A stretch of 64,000 nt of DNA from NCBI GenBank assembly GCA_021797915.1, contig JAJZYT010000007.1, positions 1-64,000 of the forward strand. Direction: 5' to 3'. A program made the position numbers and the translations under genes. The notes under the pieces are model-generated. The model saw only the letters and a program-made list of their open reading frames with translations, was not told the DNA's origin and ran no database searches. The DNA comes from Thermoplasmata archaeon. Lineage in GTDB: Archaea > Thermoplasmatota > Thermoplasmata > Thermoplasmatales > GCA-001856825. The stretch's first letter is position 1; each line of letters begins with the position of its first letter. Shown one piece after another: positions 55,644-64,000 of this stretch.

Positions 55644-56927
55644 ATGCAAATCCTGTTGAAGGACGGCATTTTACTCACTGAAGATCACGCACCAAAGAGG
55701 ATGGACTTATTCATCGATGGGAATTCTATTTCTCAGATTTCTGAAAAAATAAGCGTTGAAGCAGAGTACGTCATTAATTGTTCCAACAAGATTATCTCCC
55801 CCGGATTTGTAAACATGCACAATCACGTCGCAATGACAAACATGAGGACCCTCTTGGACGATATTCCTTTTTCCGAGTTCCTCGATACAGGATTCAAACT
55901 TGATTCCGTCAGAACGGACGAAGAGGTCTATTATGGAAGCAAACTGGGTATCGCAGAAATGTTGAGGAAAGGGACCACCACTTTCTTGGATATGTATTAC
56001 GGGGAAGATATGGTAGCACGAGCTGCTCAGGAAGTTGGGATACGCTCGTATCTGGGTTGGAGTATCGTGAACAAGAACCTGACCACCCAGAAAGGCGACC
56101 CTCTCAAGAATGCAGAACAATTTATTTCAAAGTTCAAGGGAAGCGAACTGGTCACTCCTCTCCCTGCACCACATGGAATCTATTCGTGTGACAGAGATGA
56201 TCTGATTGCTTCGAAGGAACTTGCAGACCGGTACGATCTTCCGTATACTATACACCTGAGCGAAAATAGGAGGGAGGTATATGACATCGTCAAGAAGGAA
56301 AAGAAGAGGCCGGTAGAATATCTAGATGCCTTCGGGTTTTTGAGTGACAGGCTGATTGCGGCTCATACGATCTATGTTACCCTGAATGAGATTAAGATTA
56401 TGGGGAGGAACAAGGTAACAGCAGTGAACAACCCGGTGAGCAATATGAAACTTGCAAACGGAAATTTCGTCCCAGTTCTCGAAATGATACAGCATGGAGT
56501 TAACTTGACACTTGGGACCGATTCTGCCGCTACTGGAAATTCCCTTGATATGCTTGAAAATGCAAAGCTTGCTTCATTGCTTCAAAAGAATTACAGAGAA
56601 GAAGGGCAAATTCTTCCACCATCCCAGGTTATAGATTTCATGACCAAGAACCCTTGGAAAGCGCTCGATAAGAAATCGGGAGTCTTGAAGGAGGGGGCCC
56701 TTGCAGACATCACAGTGGTTGGCGGGGGCGTTGGACAGATTCCGCTGAGAAGGGACAACGCTGAAAACATTCTGATTTATTCGTCCAATGGAAATGACGT
56801 TGAACAGACGATTGTAAATGGTAAATTGCTGTACTCAGAGGGAGACTTCTTTGGCTTGAACTTGGATGAACTCAGAAAGAAAAATGAGGAGATATTTGAC
56901 CGCTACAGTTCATTGATAAAATCGTGA
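55644..56927 (+). CDS. Amidohydrolase: MTA/SAH/5'-deoxyadenosine deaminase-like
   Basis: A 427-residue metal-dependent hydrolase: PGFVNMHNHVAMTNMRTLLDD carries the HxH metal pair in a deaminase arrangement, with APHGIYSC, THIHLSENRREV-type IHLSE, and LGTDSAATGNSLDM bearing the late Asp. This pattern matches the MtaD/SAH/5'-deoxyadenosine deaminase family. With the MTA phosphorylase 2 kb away it would handle nucleoside by-products of SAM chemistry. The 3' end overlaps the AsnB-like gene by 25 bases. Confidence 0.87.
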   Translation: MQILLKDGILLTEDHAPKRMDLFIDGNSISQISEKISVEAEYVINCSNKIISPGFVNMHNHVAMTNMRTLLDDIPFSEFLDTGFKLDSVRTDEEVYYGSKLGIAEMLRKGTTTFLDMYYGEDMVARAAQEVGIRSYLGWSIVNKNLTTQKGDPLKNAEQFISKFKGSELVTPLPAPHGIYSCDRDDLIASKELADRYDLPYTIHLSENRREVYDIVKKEKKRPVEYLDAFGFLSDRLIAAHTIYVTLNEIKIMGRNKVTAVNNPVSNMKLANGNFVPVLEMIQHGVNLTLGTDSAATGNSLDMLENAKLASLLQKNYREEGQILPPSQVIDFMTKNPWKALDKKSGVLKEGALADITVVGGGVGQIPLRRDNAENILIYSSNGNDVEQTIVNGKLLYSEGDFFGLNLDELRKKNEEIFDRYSSLIKS

Positions 56928-57649
56928 ACATTTTTTCCTTTTCTCTTTGCCATTCTCGCCACCACATCTTTGAACCCGGAAGAGTACTGTGCAGCTTTCT
57001 TCTGTTTCCACACTATCTCCTTATCCAGTTTAATTCGAGAGGCAGTCGACCTAAGAATGTACTTTCTAGAACCATTCTGGACCTTGAGGTCATACGGAAT
57101 TCGAGAGGCCACATCTACAACACTTTTGTGGAGGTACGGATACAGAAGTTCTTTTCCGTTGTATGAAGCGATCTTTCGCTCCATCGGTACGACGTAATTC
57201 ACAACCCTGTCAAGATCTTCCTTTGATGTGTCTTTGGTCTCATATTTCTTGTATCCTAAGAAGAGTTCATCCGCTCCCTGGCCAGTGGCAAGTTTGTGAT
57301 CAGTGGAGAATTTGGTGGTGAAATAGAGAGGAAGCTCTATCAGAATCGAAAGAGCTGATGTCTGTCCAGTAATCTGTTTGATGCTCCTAATACCTTCCAA
57401 AATGTCACTCTCGTGTTCACTCAAGAAGTTAACCTGCATATCCATTGATTTGGCTGCTATCGGTGCCCAGATTGAGTCGTGGGATCCGTCACTTCCACAG
57501 ACATACAATCGTACTTCCTTTCCTTCTTTCTTTGAGAGGTACGCAATCAAGGAACTATCTAGTCCGCCTGAAAAAAGTATTCCTACTTCATTGGGTAATT
57601 CTAGAACTGATTTCGTTAGTGATACTTCTAATTCGCTTTCCCATTCCAT
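56903..57649 (-). CDS. Asparagine synthase-like ATP pyrophosphatase without glutaminase domain
   Basis: A 248-residue protein that equals only the C-terminal synthetase half of AsnB: the PP-loop SGGLDSS (27-33), GQGADELFLGYKKYE and the late YPYLHKSVVDVASRIP and RKYILRSTA motifs. There is no N-terminal Cys glutaminase domain. It may use free ammonia to make Asn or modify another acid such as a tRNA or cofactor. It lies downstream of glyS, overlapping it by 22 bases. Confidence 0.83.
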   Translation of the reverse strand: MEWESELEVSLTKSVLELPNEVGILFSGGLDSSLIAYLSKKEGKEVRLYVCGSDGSHDSIWAPIAAKSMDMQVNFLSEHESDILEGIRSIKQITGQTSALSILIELPLYFTTKFSTDHKLATGQGADELFLGYKKYETKDTSKEDLDRVVNYVVPMERKIASYNGKELLYPYLHKSVVDVASRIPYDLKVQNGSRKYILRSTASRIKLDKEIVWKQKKAAQYSSGFKDVVARMAKRKGKNVHDFINEL

Positions 57650-59271
57650 GGGTCGGATCCTAGATAACGCGGAATATCTTCGATCTTGATTCTTATTTGT
57701 TCCCTAGTATCTCGATGTCTGATAGTCACATCTCTATTCTTGATTGTATCATAATCTATCGTGATGCAATACATGATTCCAACTTCATCGTATCTTGAAT
57801 ACCTCTTGCCTATCGATCCTGAGTCATCGTACAGAACCGAGAACTTACACTTGAGTAGGTCTTCAAAAATTTTACCTGCACTTGCGTCCATTCCGTCCTT
57901 ATTCATTAAGGGCAGTATTACCGCATCATAAGGGGAGATTGAGTAGGGTATTTTCAGGTAAGCATAACCTGAATCTTCCCTGGACGAGAGATTGTGGTCC
58001 AGTATAGTGTACAGGATTCTGTCAAGTCCAAATGCTGGCTCTATTACAACTGGAACGAAACTCTCCCTGTCGACAACAACTTTCTCCTCCCGTTCTGTAG
58101 TGAATCTGTCGAGTTGGATGTTCTTGTCATCTATTGTTACCTCGGTCTTTCCTTCCTTCATTGCTGTTATTATTTTGGAAGAGATATCGGGATATTCCGA
58201 TTTCACCTTTTCGTAGTCTATTTCCTTGACCTTTTGAAATTCTTCTCTCTTTGGAATTATCCTTTGAGCATACAGGTCTTTCCCGGATGATCTTATGTGG
58301 TTGGTCAAATCGAAGGTACCCCTGTGGGAGTTTCCGGTTATCTCTATCCAACCTATGTCGGTCAACGCCTCTGCATCCCAGGTTTCTGAAGAATAGTGTG
58401 CTCTCTCCTCCTTTTTGTGTTGTCTGTACCTGATCTTCTCCAAGTCGATACCCACTTTTGAATAAAATCTAAGTGCAAGGCCAAAGAAATATGCCATTGG
58501 CTGACTCTTAACAATTCCCTTGTCATACACTTCCTTTGAAGTCGCCTTGATCTCTTTACCCTCATTTGTAAGGAATGTCACCTTGATTTCGTTATCGGGT
58601 TCACGGACCCACTTTTCGTTCTTGGGATCAAAGAAAGATTCGCACTCCATCATGTTGAACTCCCTAAGTCTGAAAATGGCTCTTCTTGGCGATATTTCAT
58701 TTCTGTAACCTCTACCAACGGTGATCATAGCAAACGGCAATTTTTCCCTAAAGAACCTATAGTATTCCTTGAAGTTTACAAACATGCCCTGGGCAGTTTC
58801 GGGCCTCAGGAACAGTGGCTCTAGGTTTTCCCCCTGCTCAACTGGGAACATTAGTTTCTGTATCTTCACTTCCCCCAGATCTCCTTTGCACTTCTCGCAC
58901 TTTATCCCCAATTCAAGAATCTTATCCTGAAGCCACTTCTTGTCGAGCGTTGCTGCTACTCCCATTTTTTCAATTAGGTCGTCAGCGCGGTACTTAGTGT
59001 GGCATTTTGTGCACTCTATCGAATAGTCAAAAAACCTGTCGTAATGACCAGAAGCCTTCAGAACCTGTGTGTGAGTGATAGTGGTTCCATCGAACTCCGC
59101 GATGTTCCCCTCACTCAACATGTTCTCCTTCCAGATTCTAATGACCTTATCCTTTATACGTGCGCCATACGGACCGTAATCGTACAACCCGGATAATCCA
59201 CCGTATATTCCAAATCCCTGGAAATAAATTCCCCTTCTCCTAGAGACTTCTTCTTGATCCACACCCTTCAT
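57628..59271 (-). CDS. glyS: Glycyl-tRNA synthetase (alpha2 type)
   Basis: A 547-residue class II synthetase. The N-terminal RRRGIYFQGFGIYGGLSGLYDYGPYG and the motif 2 region PFAMITVGRGYRNEISPRRAIFRLREFNMMECE are typical of archaeal/eukaryotic homodimeric GlyRS. A zinc site CTKCHTKY...CEKCKG lies near residues 87-120, and the anticodon domain is at the C-end. ATG 59271 overlaps the CBS protein stop (ATGA). Confidence 0.96.
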   Translation of the reverse strand: MKGVDQEEVSRRRGIYFQGFGIYGGLSGLYDYGPYGARIKDKVIRIWKENMLSEGNIAEFDGTTITHTQVLKASGHYDRFFDYSIECTKCHTKYRADDLIEKMGVAATLDKKWLQDKILELGIKCEKCKGDLGEVKIQKLMFPVEQGENLEPLFLRPETAQGMFVNFKEYYRFFREKLPFAMITVGRGYRNEISPRRAIFRLREFNMMECESFFDPKNEKWVREPDNEIKVTFLTNEGKEIKATSKEVYDKGIVKSQPMAYFFGLALRFYSKVGIDLEKIRYRQHKKEERAHYSSETWDAEALTDIGWIEITGNSHRGTFDLTNHIRSSGKDLYAQRIIPKREEFQKVKEIDYEKVKSEYPDISSKIITAMKEGKTEVTIDDKNIQLDRFTTEREEKVVVDRESFVPVVIEPAFGLDRILYTILDHNLSSREDSGYAYLKIPYSISPYDAVILPLMNKDGMDASAGKIFEDLLKCKFSVLYDDSGSIGKRYSRYDEVGIMYCITIDYDTIKNRDVTIRHRDTREQIRIKIEDIPRYLGSDPWNGKAN

Positions 59272-60113
59272 TTGATCAAGGAAGATATTACGTCAAAGTC
59301 ATAAACCATTCCGCTCAGTTCATCATCTACGTCTCTGACGGGTAGCTGGGTGAACTTGTTTTTCTTCATGATCTTCGCTGCATCATATGCAGAAGCTCCC
59401 TCAAAGATTGAAATCGGGTTCTTTACCATAATCTTCTCGACCTCAACGTTTGGGATCTCCAAGTCCCTTATTGTGTAGTAGAAAGTGTATACATCCCTAA
59501 GGCTTTCCCAGCTCCACGCATCATCATCTTCCCCTATTCCGAGTTGAGTTGATACCGTCTTCGAATCGAGGTTTGCTCCGTTCAGCAAATCCCTTTCTGT
59601 AACTAGTCCTTTCAAATTCCCATTGTTGTCGAGTACGGGGAATGCAGTAACTTTCGTCAGCTTTATGACTCTCTCGACCATTTTAGCAGTTGACTTTGTG
59701 TAGATGGGTATTGCCGTCCTGGTTATCAGCTTCGATATTGGTGTTTCGAGTTTCTTTGCAATAACCGCATCGAGAATATCGTACGGGGTTAGGATTCCGA
59801 CTACCTTCTTGTTGTCAACGACAGGCAAATGTCTTCGTAATATCTTGGTGAATAGCGTAACTGCCTTTTCCAAAGGTTCCTTGGAAGTGAGGGTGGGTAG
59901 ATCCGTTCTCATAAGAAGCGATAACTCGTCTTCCTTCGGATGTTCCAAGATGTCCCTCCTTGACACAATACCAGCAAAGTTTGTTTTAGGATCTATTATA
60001 GGCACAGCGGCAACGTCCTTGCTTGCCATAATTTGCATTGCATCAGAAACAGATGCCGGAAGTTTCAGGGTAAACGGTTTCTTGGTCATATATGCTTCAA
60101 CGGTGAAATTCAT
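59268..60113 (-). CDS. Four-CBS-domain protein
   Basis: A 281-residue soluble protein made of four CBS motifs in tandem: near residues 8-55, 70-118, 135-180 and 225-280 (for example MTKKPFTLKLPASVSDAMQIM and MVKNPISIFEGASAYDAAKIM). CBS pairs bind adenine nucleotides, so it is probably an energy- or SAM-sensing regulator. It begins the transcript that includes glyS and the AsnB-like gene. Confidence 0.9.
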   Translation of the reverse strand: MNFTVEAYMTKKPFTLKLPASVSDAMQIMASKDVAAVPIIDPKTNFAGIVSRRDILEHPKEDELSLLMRTDLPTLTSKEPLEKAVTLFTKILRRHLPVVDNKKVVGILTPYDILDAVIAKKLETPISKLITRTAIPIYTKSTAKMVERVIKLTKVTAFPVLDNNGNLKGLVTERDLLNGANLDSKTVSTQLGIGEDDDAWSWESLRDVYTFYYTIRDLEIPNVEVEKIMVKNPISIFEGASAYDAAKIMKKNKFTQLPVRDVDDELSGMVYDFDVISSLIK

Positions 60114-60569
60114 TCACATTCCCTCAGGAGTTTCGTGATGTAAGAGATTCTGATTACTTTAATCTTATCGTCGTTGGGGATGGGGGGGATTACTTCTTTC
60201 CCCATCTATTTGCACGAATTTAAGAATTGGAAACTTCATCTTATACCTTAGAGGAATGCAACGCCAACGGCTTGGCAGAGTAGAAATGCATCGCGAGGAG
60301 TTCCTGTCGAATACAGTACCATATCCTGTACGTATTTATGGGTAACCCATTGGGAGAACATGGGAATGTGCTCCCACTTCCTCGGTGTAAGACTGACTAG
60401 TGGATCAGCGGGCCTACTACGATTAGGACAAGAGGCAATCCGATTATGAGAACCATTCTATAATTGAATACCCGGATCTTCAGACATTGAGCACGACTAG
60501 ATGCTATACGTTAAATTGCTCCGTTGTTGCAGTAAGAATATATAACAAGCAATGTTATCGTTCGTTCAC
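60114..60569. other. Gene-poor interval upstream of tRNA-Glu, with a GNRA-type hairpin
   Basis: No protein gene of useful length is seen. Around 60348-60371 the RNA-like sequence GGGAG-A-ACAT-GGGA-ATGT-G-CTCCC can fold with two stems and a GGGA tetraloop, preceded by TGGGTAACCCA. This might belong to a small RNA, but SRP and RNase P signatures are not found. The 61527-61745 gap further on is similarly empty. Confidence 0.3.
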
Positions 60570-60644
60570 GCTCCGGTAGTGTAGTCCGGCCAAGCATATC
60601 GGCCTTTCGAGCCGACGACCCGGGTCCAAATCCCGGCCGGAGCA
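60570..60644 (+). tRNA. tRNA-Glu (anticodon TTC)
   Basis: A full cloverleaf: acceptor GCTCCGG/CCGGAGC with A discriminator, D-arm, anticodon stem TCGGC/GCCGA with loop CTTTCGA (anticodon TTC), and T-arm CCGGG/CCCGG with loop TCCAAAT. No intron and no encoded CCA. TATA-like ATATATAA at 60538-60545 is about 28 bases upstream. The T-loop second base is C rather than the more usual T. Confidence 0.95.
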
Positions 60645-60926
60645 CTCTTCAAATTATCTTGTGAATCAACTTGGATTGAATCAGAATATAGTGATGGGTC
60701 TATATATTAAGATGAGTAATTGCAAATCTTACTCCTGCTAAAATTCAATTTCTTGAGCCTTTAAATCTTTTGAGGGTATTCTCAACTGATCGTAGTTAGG
60801 AAGGTTTTCTCCATTATCCAGAGGAAGAGCGTTTATTGGGAATATCAAAACTTATGAAATACCTGAAAATTGGGAAGTCTTCGGATAATATACCACACAA
60901 ACGGACTAATTTGTCTCTAGAAGCAA

Positions 60927-61526
60927 GTGTTTAATATGGAATTCAAATCTGAACGCGTGTTTCTGAGTGGTTCTTACGTTGTCCTTGTTGGCTATGTTCT
61001 CGGACTATCTCTAGCAGCTCCCCCGGGACCGGTCAACGCCGTGATAATGAATGAATCCTCAAAAACTATCCTCCACGGAACTAGCGTTGGGATCGGGGCT
61101 ATGACTGCGGACTTCATTTATCTCATTGTTCTATATTTCGGGAGAGCAGCAATTCCTCCTTTCGCTTTCAAATATCTCTATATTTTCGGTGCTGCAGTAA
61201 TGGTCTATCTAGCGATCTCAGTCATTAGATCCAGAATGCCTTCAAAAACCCCGAAAGGGAACTACTTTGTTGGTCTGACAATGGGGATAACAAACCCATT
61301 CCAAATTATATGGTGGGTAACAGTTGGACTATTCTTGATCGAAAAAATGACCCTCCTTTCAGTGGCCGGATTTTTTGTAGGGATACTTACCTGGATCACA
61401 GTATTTCCTTATGCCATGCACAAGGTTGGAAGCAGATATTCACCATTACTGAGAGTTTTCTCTTTCATAATCCTGGTTGCATTCGCTGTTGGAATGCTCT
61501 ACTATGGGGTAAGGTCATTTTTCTGA
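60927..61526 (+). CDS. LysE/RhtB-family amino acid exporter
   Basis: A 199-residue protein with six hydrophobic helices and the LysE hallmark AAPPGPVNAVIMNES in the first loop, and GITNPFQIIWWV in the middle. Such proteins export amino acids or related solutes. The start is GTG 60927 or ATG 60936, with AATATACC about 30 bases upstream. Confidence 0.85.
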   Translation: MFNMEFKSERVFLSGSYVVLVGYVLGLSLAAPPGPVNAVIMNESSKTILHGTSVGIGAMTADFIYLIVLYFGRAAIPPFAFKYLYIFGAAVMVYLAISVIRSRMPSKTPKGNYFVGLTMGITNPFQIIWWVTVGLFLIEKMTLLSVAGFFVGILTWITVFPYAMHKVGSRYSPLLRVFSFIILVAFAVGMLYYGVRSFF

Positions 61527-61766
61527 TGCATTAATTGGATTTCACTCCGCTGATGCCGATGATTGCTCAACAGACAAAATCACCCAGTCAGGCTTTTGTA
61601 AATGGAATATTTCACGTTGAGGTAATCTGAAACCGTTCTTCATTCGCATATATTGCATTTGACAGTCATTTCTTGGACGATTGGAAGAAGTTGATTAGAA
61701 TTACACGCCATTTCCAATTTTAGCTTAAAGGTTTAATATTTCATATTGAATACTGTCTTGATACAA

Positions 61767-62372
61767 ATGCCAGCAACAGAGCAACCGAAGGACTGGTTTT
61801 CTAAGCTTGAGGAGCAACTTTCAAAGAAAGAGAAGGAAGTAATGAAGGAGAGTTCCCAGACCACCGGAAAGAAATCGGAATTCAACAAGAGGATTCTGAC
61901 AGACCTGTGGCAAACTTGGGTTAGATTCAATAAGCAAAATATTCACTTCACGATAGACCCTCCCCCGAATAAGTGGCTTGAATTCACTAGTTACCCTGAG
62001 AAATTCCAGCTGAGCAACGATTTCTTTTTTGAGAACGTCAGCAACATAACTTTCAAAGACACAGCCGGGGAAGTTGAAAGAGTGGGAGACAACTTGAAGA
62101 TAATCTACAAGAAAGAGGAAAATGAATCCATTTCCGCAATGTTCGAGTTTTCCGAGGGGGAGAAGTACGACAGGTATACAGGCTGGCACCGGTATTTCAC
62201 TCAGTACATCCTTTATCAATCTCCAATGAAGGGTGCAAAGGTCGAGGAGTTGGAGGAGATACTGCTGAACGTCTTTGCCAAGTGGTACGAGAGCCAGTTG
62301 AGAAGGAACAGAGACCTAATAATCGAGGAGATAAAGAAGAACTACACCAAAGGTGAAACATTCATTGAGTGA
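61767..62372 (+). CDS. Protein of unknown function
   Basis: A 201-residue soluble, acidic and helical protein, not recognised. It begins PATEQPKDWFSKLEEQLSKKEKEVMKE and contains TWVRFNKQNIHFTIDPPPNKWLEFTSYPEKFQL, an unusual aromatic and proline-rich segment. The track start TTG 61746 is replaced by ATG 61767, about 30 bases after the TATA-like TTTAATATT. It overlaps alaX by 20 bases and may be co-expressed with it. Confidence 0.65.
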   Translation: MPATEQPKDWFSKLEEQLSKKEKEVMKESSQTTGKKSEFNKRILTDLWQTWVRFNKQNIHFTIDPPPNKWLEFTSYPEKFQLSNDFFFENVSNITFKDTAGEVERVGDNLKIIYKKEENESISAMFEFSEGEKYDRYTGWHRYFTQYILYQSPMKGAKVEELEEILLNVFAKWYESQLRRNRDLIIEEIKKNYTKGETFIE

Positions 62373-63042
62373 TGGAGGTTCGTTACTGTACCTCCATGGC
62401 ATAGAAGGCTCATACATTAAAGAGACAGAAGTCAAAGTTCTTGGATACGCGAATGGAGGGTACATCCTCGATAGAACAATATTGCACTACCAAGGGGGTG
62501 GGCAGCCTGGAGACCGGGGGATGCTATTATCGGGGGATTTGAAGATACCTATCTACAACGTAAGAAAGAATGGTAAGAACGTCCTGCATCTATCCACTGT
62601 AGAAGCACCCATAGTTAGCGCAAAGTTGGTCTTGGACTGGGAAAGAAGATACAGGATCATGAAAATGCACACTCTTCAACACGCAATCTCTGCCGTTGTT
62701 TTCAAGACAGGCTTTCCATCATTGGTTACGGAAGTTTTTCCAGGATATGGGTACATCGAGAGCGATTCGAGCAGCATCAAGGTGAATGGCGAGGGATACA
62801 CAATAAACAAGACCGCAAGAAACGTGAAGAGATACGAGGTCAAGCGTGACGACCTTGAACCAAAGTTGATGGCTAGATGCAACCTTGACAAGCTTCCTAA
62901 GTCGGTAGAAGAAATTTCGGTGGTAGAGATAGAAGGACTTGACTCCTGTGCCTGTGCAGGCACTCACGTAAAGAACACTTCAGAGATTGGAGATTACTGG
63001 TTGAGAGCGCCAGGGAAGAGAATCGAATTCGGATTATTTTGA
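62353..63042 (+). CDS. alaX: Alanyl-tRNA editing protein (AlaX)
   Basis: A 229-residue stand-alone editing domain related to AlaRS. The N-terminal HYQGGGQPGDRG corresponds to the YPTGGGQPxDxG element of the family. The zinc site uses the two His of HTLQHAIS and the Cys and His of CACAGTHV. It removes Ser or Gly wrongly attached to tRNA-Ala. The start is GTG 62353 within the previous gene; TTG 62365 is an alternative. Confidence 0.92.
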   Translation: MKHSLSDGGSLLYLHGIEGSYIKETEVKVLGYANGGYILDRTILHYQGGGQPGDRGMLLSGDLKIPIYNVRKNGKNVLHLSTVEAPIVSAKLVLDWERRYRIMKMHTLQHAISAVVFKTGFPSLVTEVFPGYGYIESDSSSIKVNGEGYTINKTARNVKRYEVKRDDLEPKLMARCNLDKLPKSVEEISVVEIEGLDSCACAGTHVKNTSEIGDYWLRAPGKRIEFGLF

Positions 63043-63049
63043 AGCAGGT

Positions 63050-63745
63050 TCATTGAAACAGTTCTGATTTTGCAAGGATCTCTATTCCATTTGATCCGAT
63101 GCTGTATGGTCTGGCTTTTCTGTCGTGATTGGTCAGCCTCATCTTAAGAACTCTTATTATGCTCGTTGTGGAACCTATGCTGTCGTCGTACCTGTTCTGT
63201 AGTGAGATTACTCCGTCTGAAACGAATTCAGCTAGCCCGTCTCTGCTGGAGTAGGGAATCGAGACGTTTGATTCCGCCAAGAGGAAAGATGTGACATTCA
63301 GATCTCTCAGCGCATTGGAGAGATTGATTATCACGTTCCGTTTCAGTACATCATTTTCTGCCACCATCAGTATCAGTGATATGCTGTCTATCACAATTCT
63401 CTTAGGCTTCAGAGACTCAATACTGGCCTTGAAATTCCCCTCAGACTTCAACATCTCAACGAATTCGACTGTGCCCGGATTCAGAAGGAACAGGTTCTTG
63501 TCTAAGTAGGGGCTGAAATCCTTGTTGTATGATTTGGAGGCTAGAATTATGCCCTCCTTCCTCTCCTCAAGGGTGAAATAAACGACGTTCTCGCCATTCA
63601 ACGCCCCTCTGTGTGCAAAGTGTATGCCCATGGTTGTCTTACCAGCGCCATAGCTACCAAGCACGAGCGTAGAGCTTCCAGAAGGGATCCCTCCTCCCAG
63701 CATCGTGTTTAGTCCGTCCACTCCAGTGTCTACATTCTCCATCAT
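63050..63745 (-). CDS. KaiC-like RecA-superfamily ATPase
   Basis: A 231-residue single-domain ATPase: TGVDGLNTMLGGGIPSGSSTLVLG and Walker A GSYGAGKT (30-37), then YFTLEERKEGIILAS and Walker B RIVIDSISLILM. Single-domain KaiC-like proteins are common in archaea and often act in signalling or motility. It overlaps the preceding small gene by 4 bases. The target is unknown. Confidence 0.88.
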   Translation of the reverse strand: MMENVDTGVDGLNTMLGGGIPSGSSTLVLGSYGAGKTTMGIHFAHRGALNGENVVYFTLEERKEGIILASKSYNKDFSPYLDKNLFLLNPGTVEFVEMLKSEGNFKASIESLKPKRIVIDSISLILMVAENDVLKRNVIINLSNALRDLNVTSFLLAESNVSIPYSSRDGLAEFVSDGVISLQNRYDDSIGSTTSIIRVLKMRLTNHDRKARPYSIGSNGIEILAKSELFQ

Positions 63746-63978
63746 TTCACCTTCGTAGTGTTGAGTACTATCATTCCAGTCTTGAAATCAAATTCGGTGT
63801 CAAATCGTTCTATCTTCTCCCTCTCAATCAGAGGCAGCACTCCCGTAAATCTGGGGATTGACATGTACCTCTTCCTCTTGCTTGATCTTTCCATGCTGTT
63901 CCATTCAAAGAGGAGCGTCCCGTCAAATATCTCCATCAAAACATACTCGGCCCTTTTCTCGATTATGTTTGCAGTCAT
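63742..63978 (-). CDS. Small partner of the KaiC-like ATPase, possibly truncated by window edge
   Basis: A 78-residue protein (ATG 63978; the same frame stays open to the window end) of mixed alpha/beta character, with NIIEKRAEYVLMEIFDGTLLFEWNSMERSSKRKRYMSIPRF. Its stop TGA overlaps the ATPase ATG, so the two are translated together. It could be the end of a longer gene: a GTATATG TATA-like box only a few bases upstream leaves room for doubt. Confidence 0.55.
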   Translation of the reverse strand: MTANIIEKRAEYVLMEIFDGTLLFEWNSMERSSKRKRYMSIPRFTGVLPLIEREKIERFDTEFDFKTGMIVLNTTKVK

Positions 63979-64000
63979 CAAAACATATACTATTGAATTC

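Noticed and set aside
60114-60569. SRP RNA or RNase P RNA in the gap before tRNA-Glu
   Set aside because: The SRP helix 8 GGAA-type loop region and RNase P conserved boxes were not found.
1-64000. CRISPR array, rRNA or classical defence island
   Set aside because: No regularly spaced repeats, no rRNA-like sequence and no restriction, toxin-antitoxin or Cas genes were seen; only the TnpB pieces relate to such systems.

Overview
The window reads as a chromosomal segment of an archaeon of the order Thermoplasmatales or a close relative. The evidence is an A/V-type ATP synthase operon ordered K-E-C-F-A-B-D-(small ORF)-H-I, an intein in the P-loop of AtpA at the site known from Thermoplasma, the LSm/L37e/purF cluster, archaeal LeuRS, GlyRS, XPD, Nob1, archease, EndA and CDP-archaeol synthase (CarS), and an AglB/STT3 oligosaccharyltransferase. 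Many first genes of transcription units have a TATA-like box about 25-30 nt before the start codon and no Shine-Dalgarno, as in leaderless archaeal mRNAs. Internal operon genes are tightly packed with ATGA/GTGA overlaps. The genus cannot be fixed from sequence reading alone.

Layout. 0-0.8 kb: the left part of an IS200/IS605-type element (partial tnpB, tnpA, left-end hairpin). 0.9-2.4 kb: an MFS transporter and tRNA-Gly(CCC). 2.5-12.5 kb: the ATP synthase operon, including a 524-residue intein with a LAGLIDADG endonuclease in AtpA and an unlisted 42-residue one-helix protein between AtpD and AtpH. 12.5-15.6 kb: a nitrate/taurine-like ABC importer (ATPase, double permease, separate AAA-associated domain protein) with no binding protein beside it. 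15.6-19.8 kb: a DUF255-type thioredoxin-fold protein, two zinc-ribbon proteins and a TnpB/right-end relic. 20-27 kb: a giant 2046-residue AglB-like oligosaccharyltransferase and a translationally coupled secreted membrane protein. 27-30.7 kb: a nuclease-fold protein, UspA, endonuclease III, Nob1, EndA and a degenerate small GTPase. 30.9-32.3 kb: a metal transporter with a DtxR-type repressor and a palindromic operator. 32.4-38 kb: arginine decarboxylase, LeuRS, enoyl-CoA hydratase and two unrecognised proteins. 38.2-44.4 kb: a seven-gene operon for a four-subunit 2-oxoacid:ferredoxin oxidoreductase, a two-subunit indolepyruvate-type oxidoreductase and a ketopantoate reductase-like protein. 44.4-46.2 kb: LSm, ribosomal protein L37e (absent from the ORF track) and PurF. 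46.2-46.5 kb: a second TnpB/right-end relic. 46.5-53.3 kb: flippase, CarS, XPD, a winged-helix regulator fused to a binding-protein-like domain, a beta-CASP nuclease and MTA phosphorylase. 53.7-60.1 kb: archease, a small helical protein, an ArsB/CitM-type transporter, an amidohydrolase/deaminase, an AsnB-like synthetase without glutaminase domain, GlyRS and a four-CBS protein. 60.1-60.9 kb: a gene-poor stretch with tRNA-Glu(UUC). 60.9-64 kb: LysE-type exporter, an unknown protein, AlaX, and a KaiC-like ATPase with a small partner at the window edge.

The window is mostly informational and core energy metabolism, with little accessory DNA. ATP synthase and the ferredoxin oxidoreductases supply and tap energy and reducing power. 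AglB, the flippase and CarS serve the glycosylated archaeal envelope. MTA phosphorylase and the deaminase form a probable SAM-by-product salvage pair. The least ordinary items are the full-length intein, the ATPase-operon microprotein, the oversized AglB, the helix-turn-helix/binding-protein fusion, the purF start buried inside the L37e gene, and two orphan IS200/IS605 right ends sitting at gene 3' ends. No rRNA, CRISPR array or known defence locus is visible.
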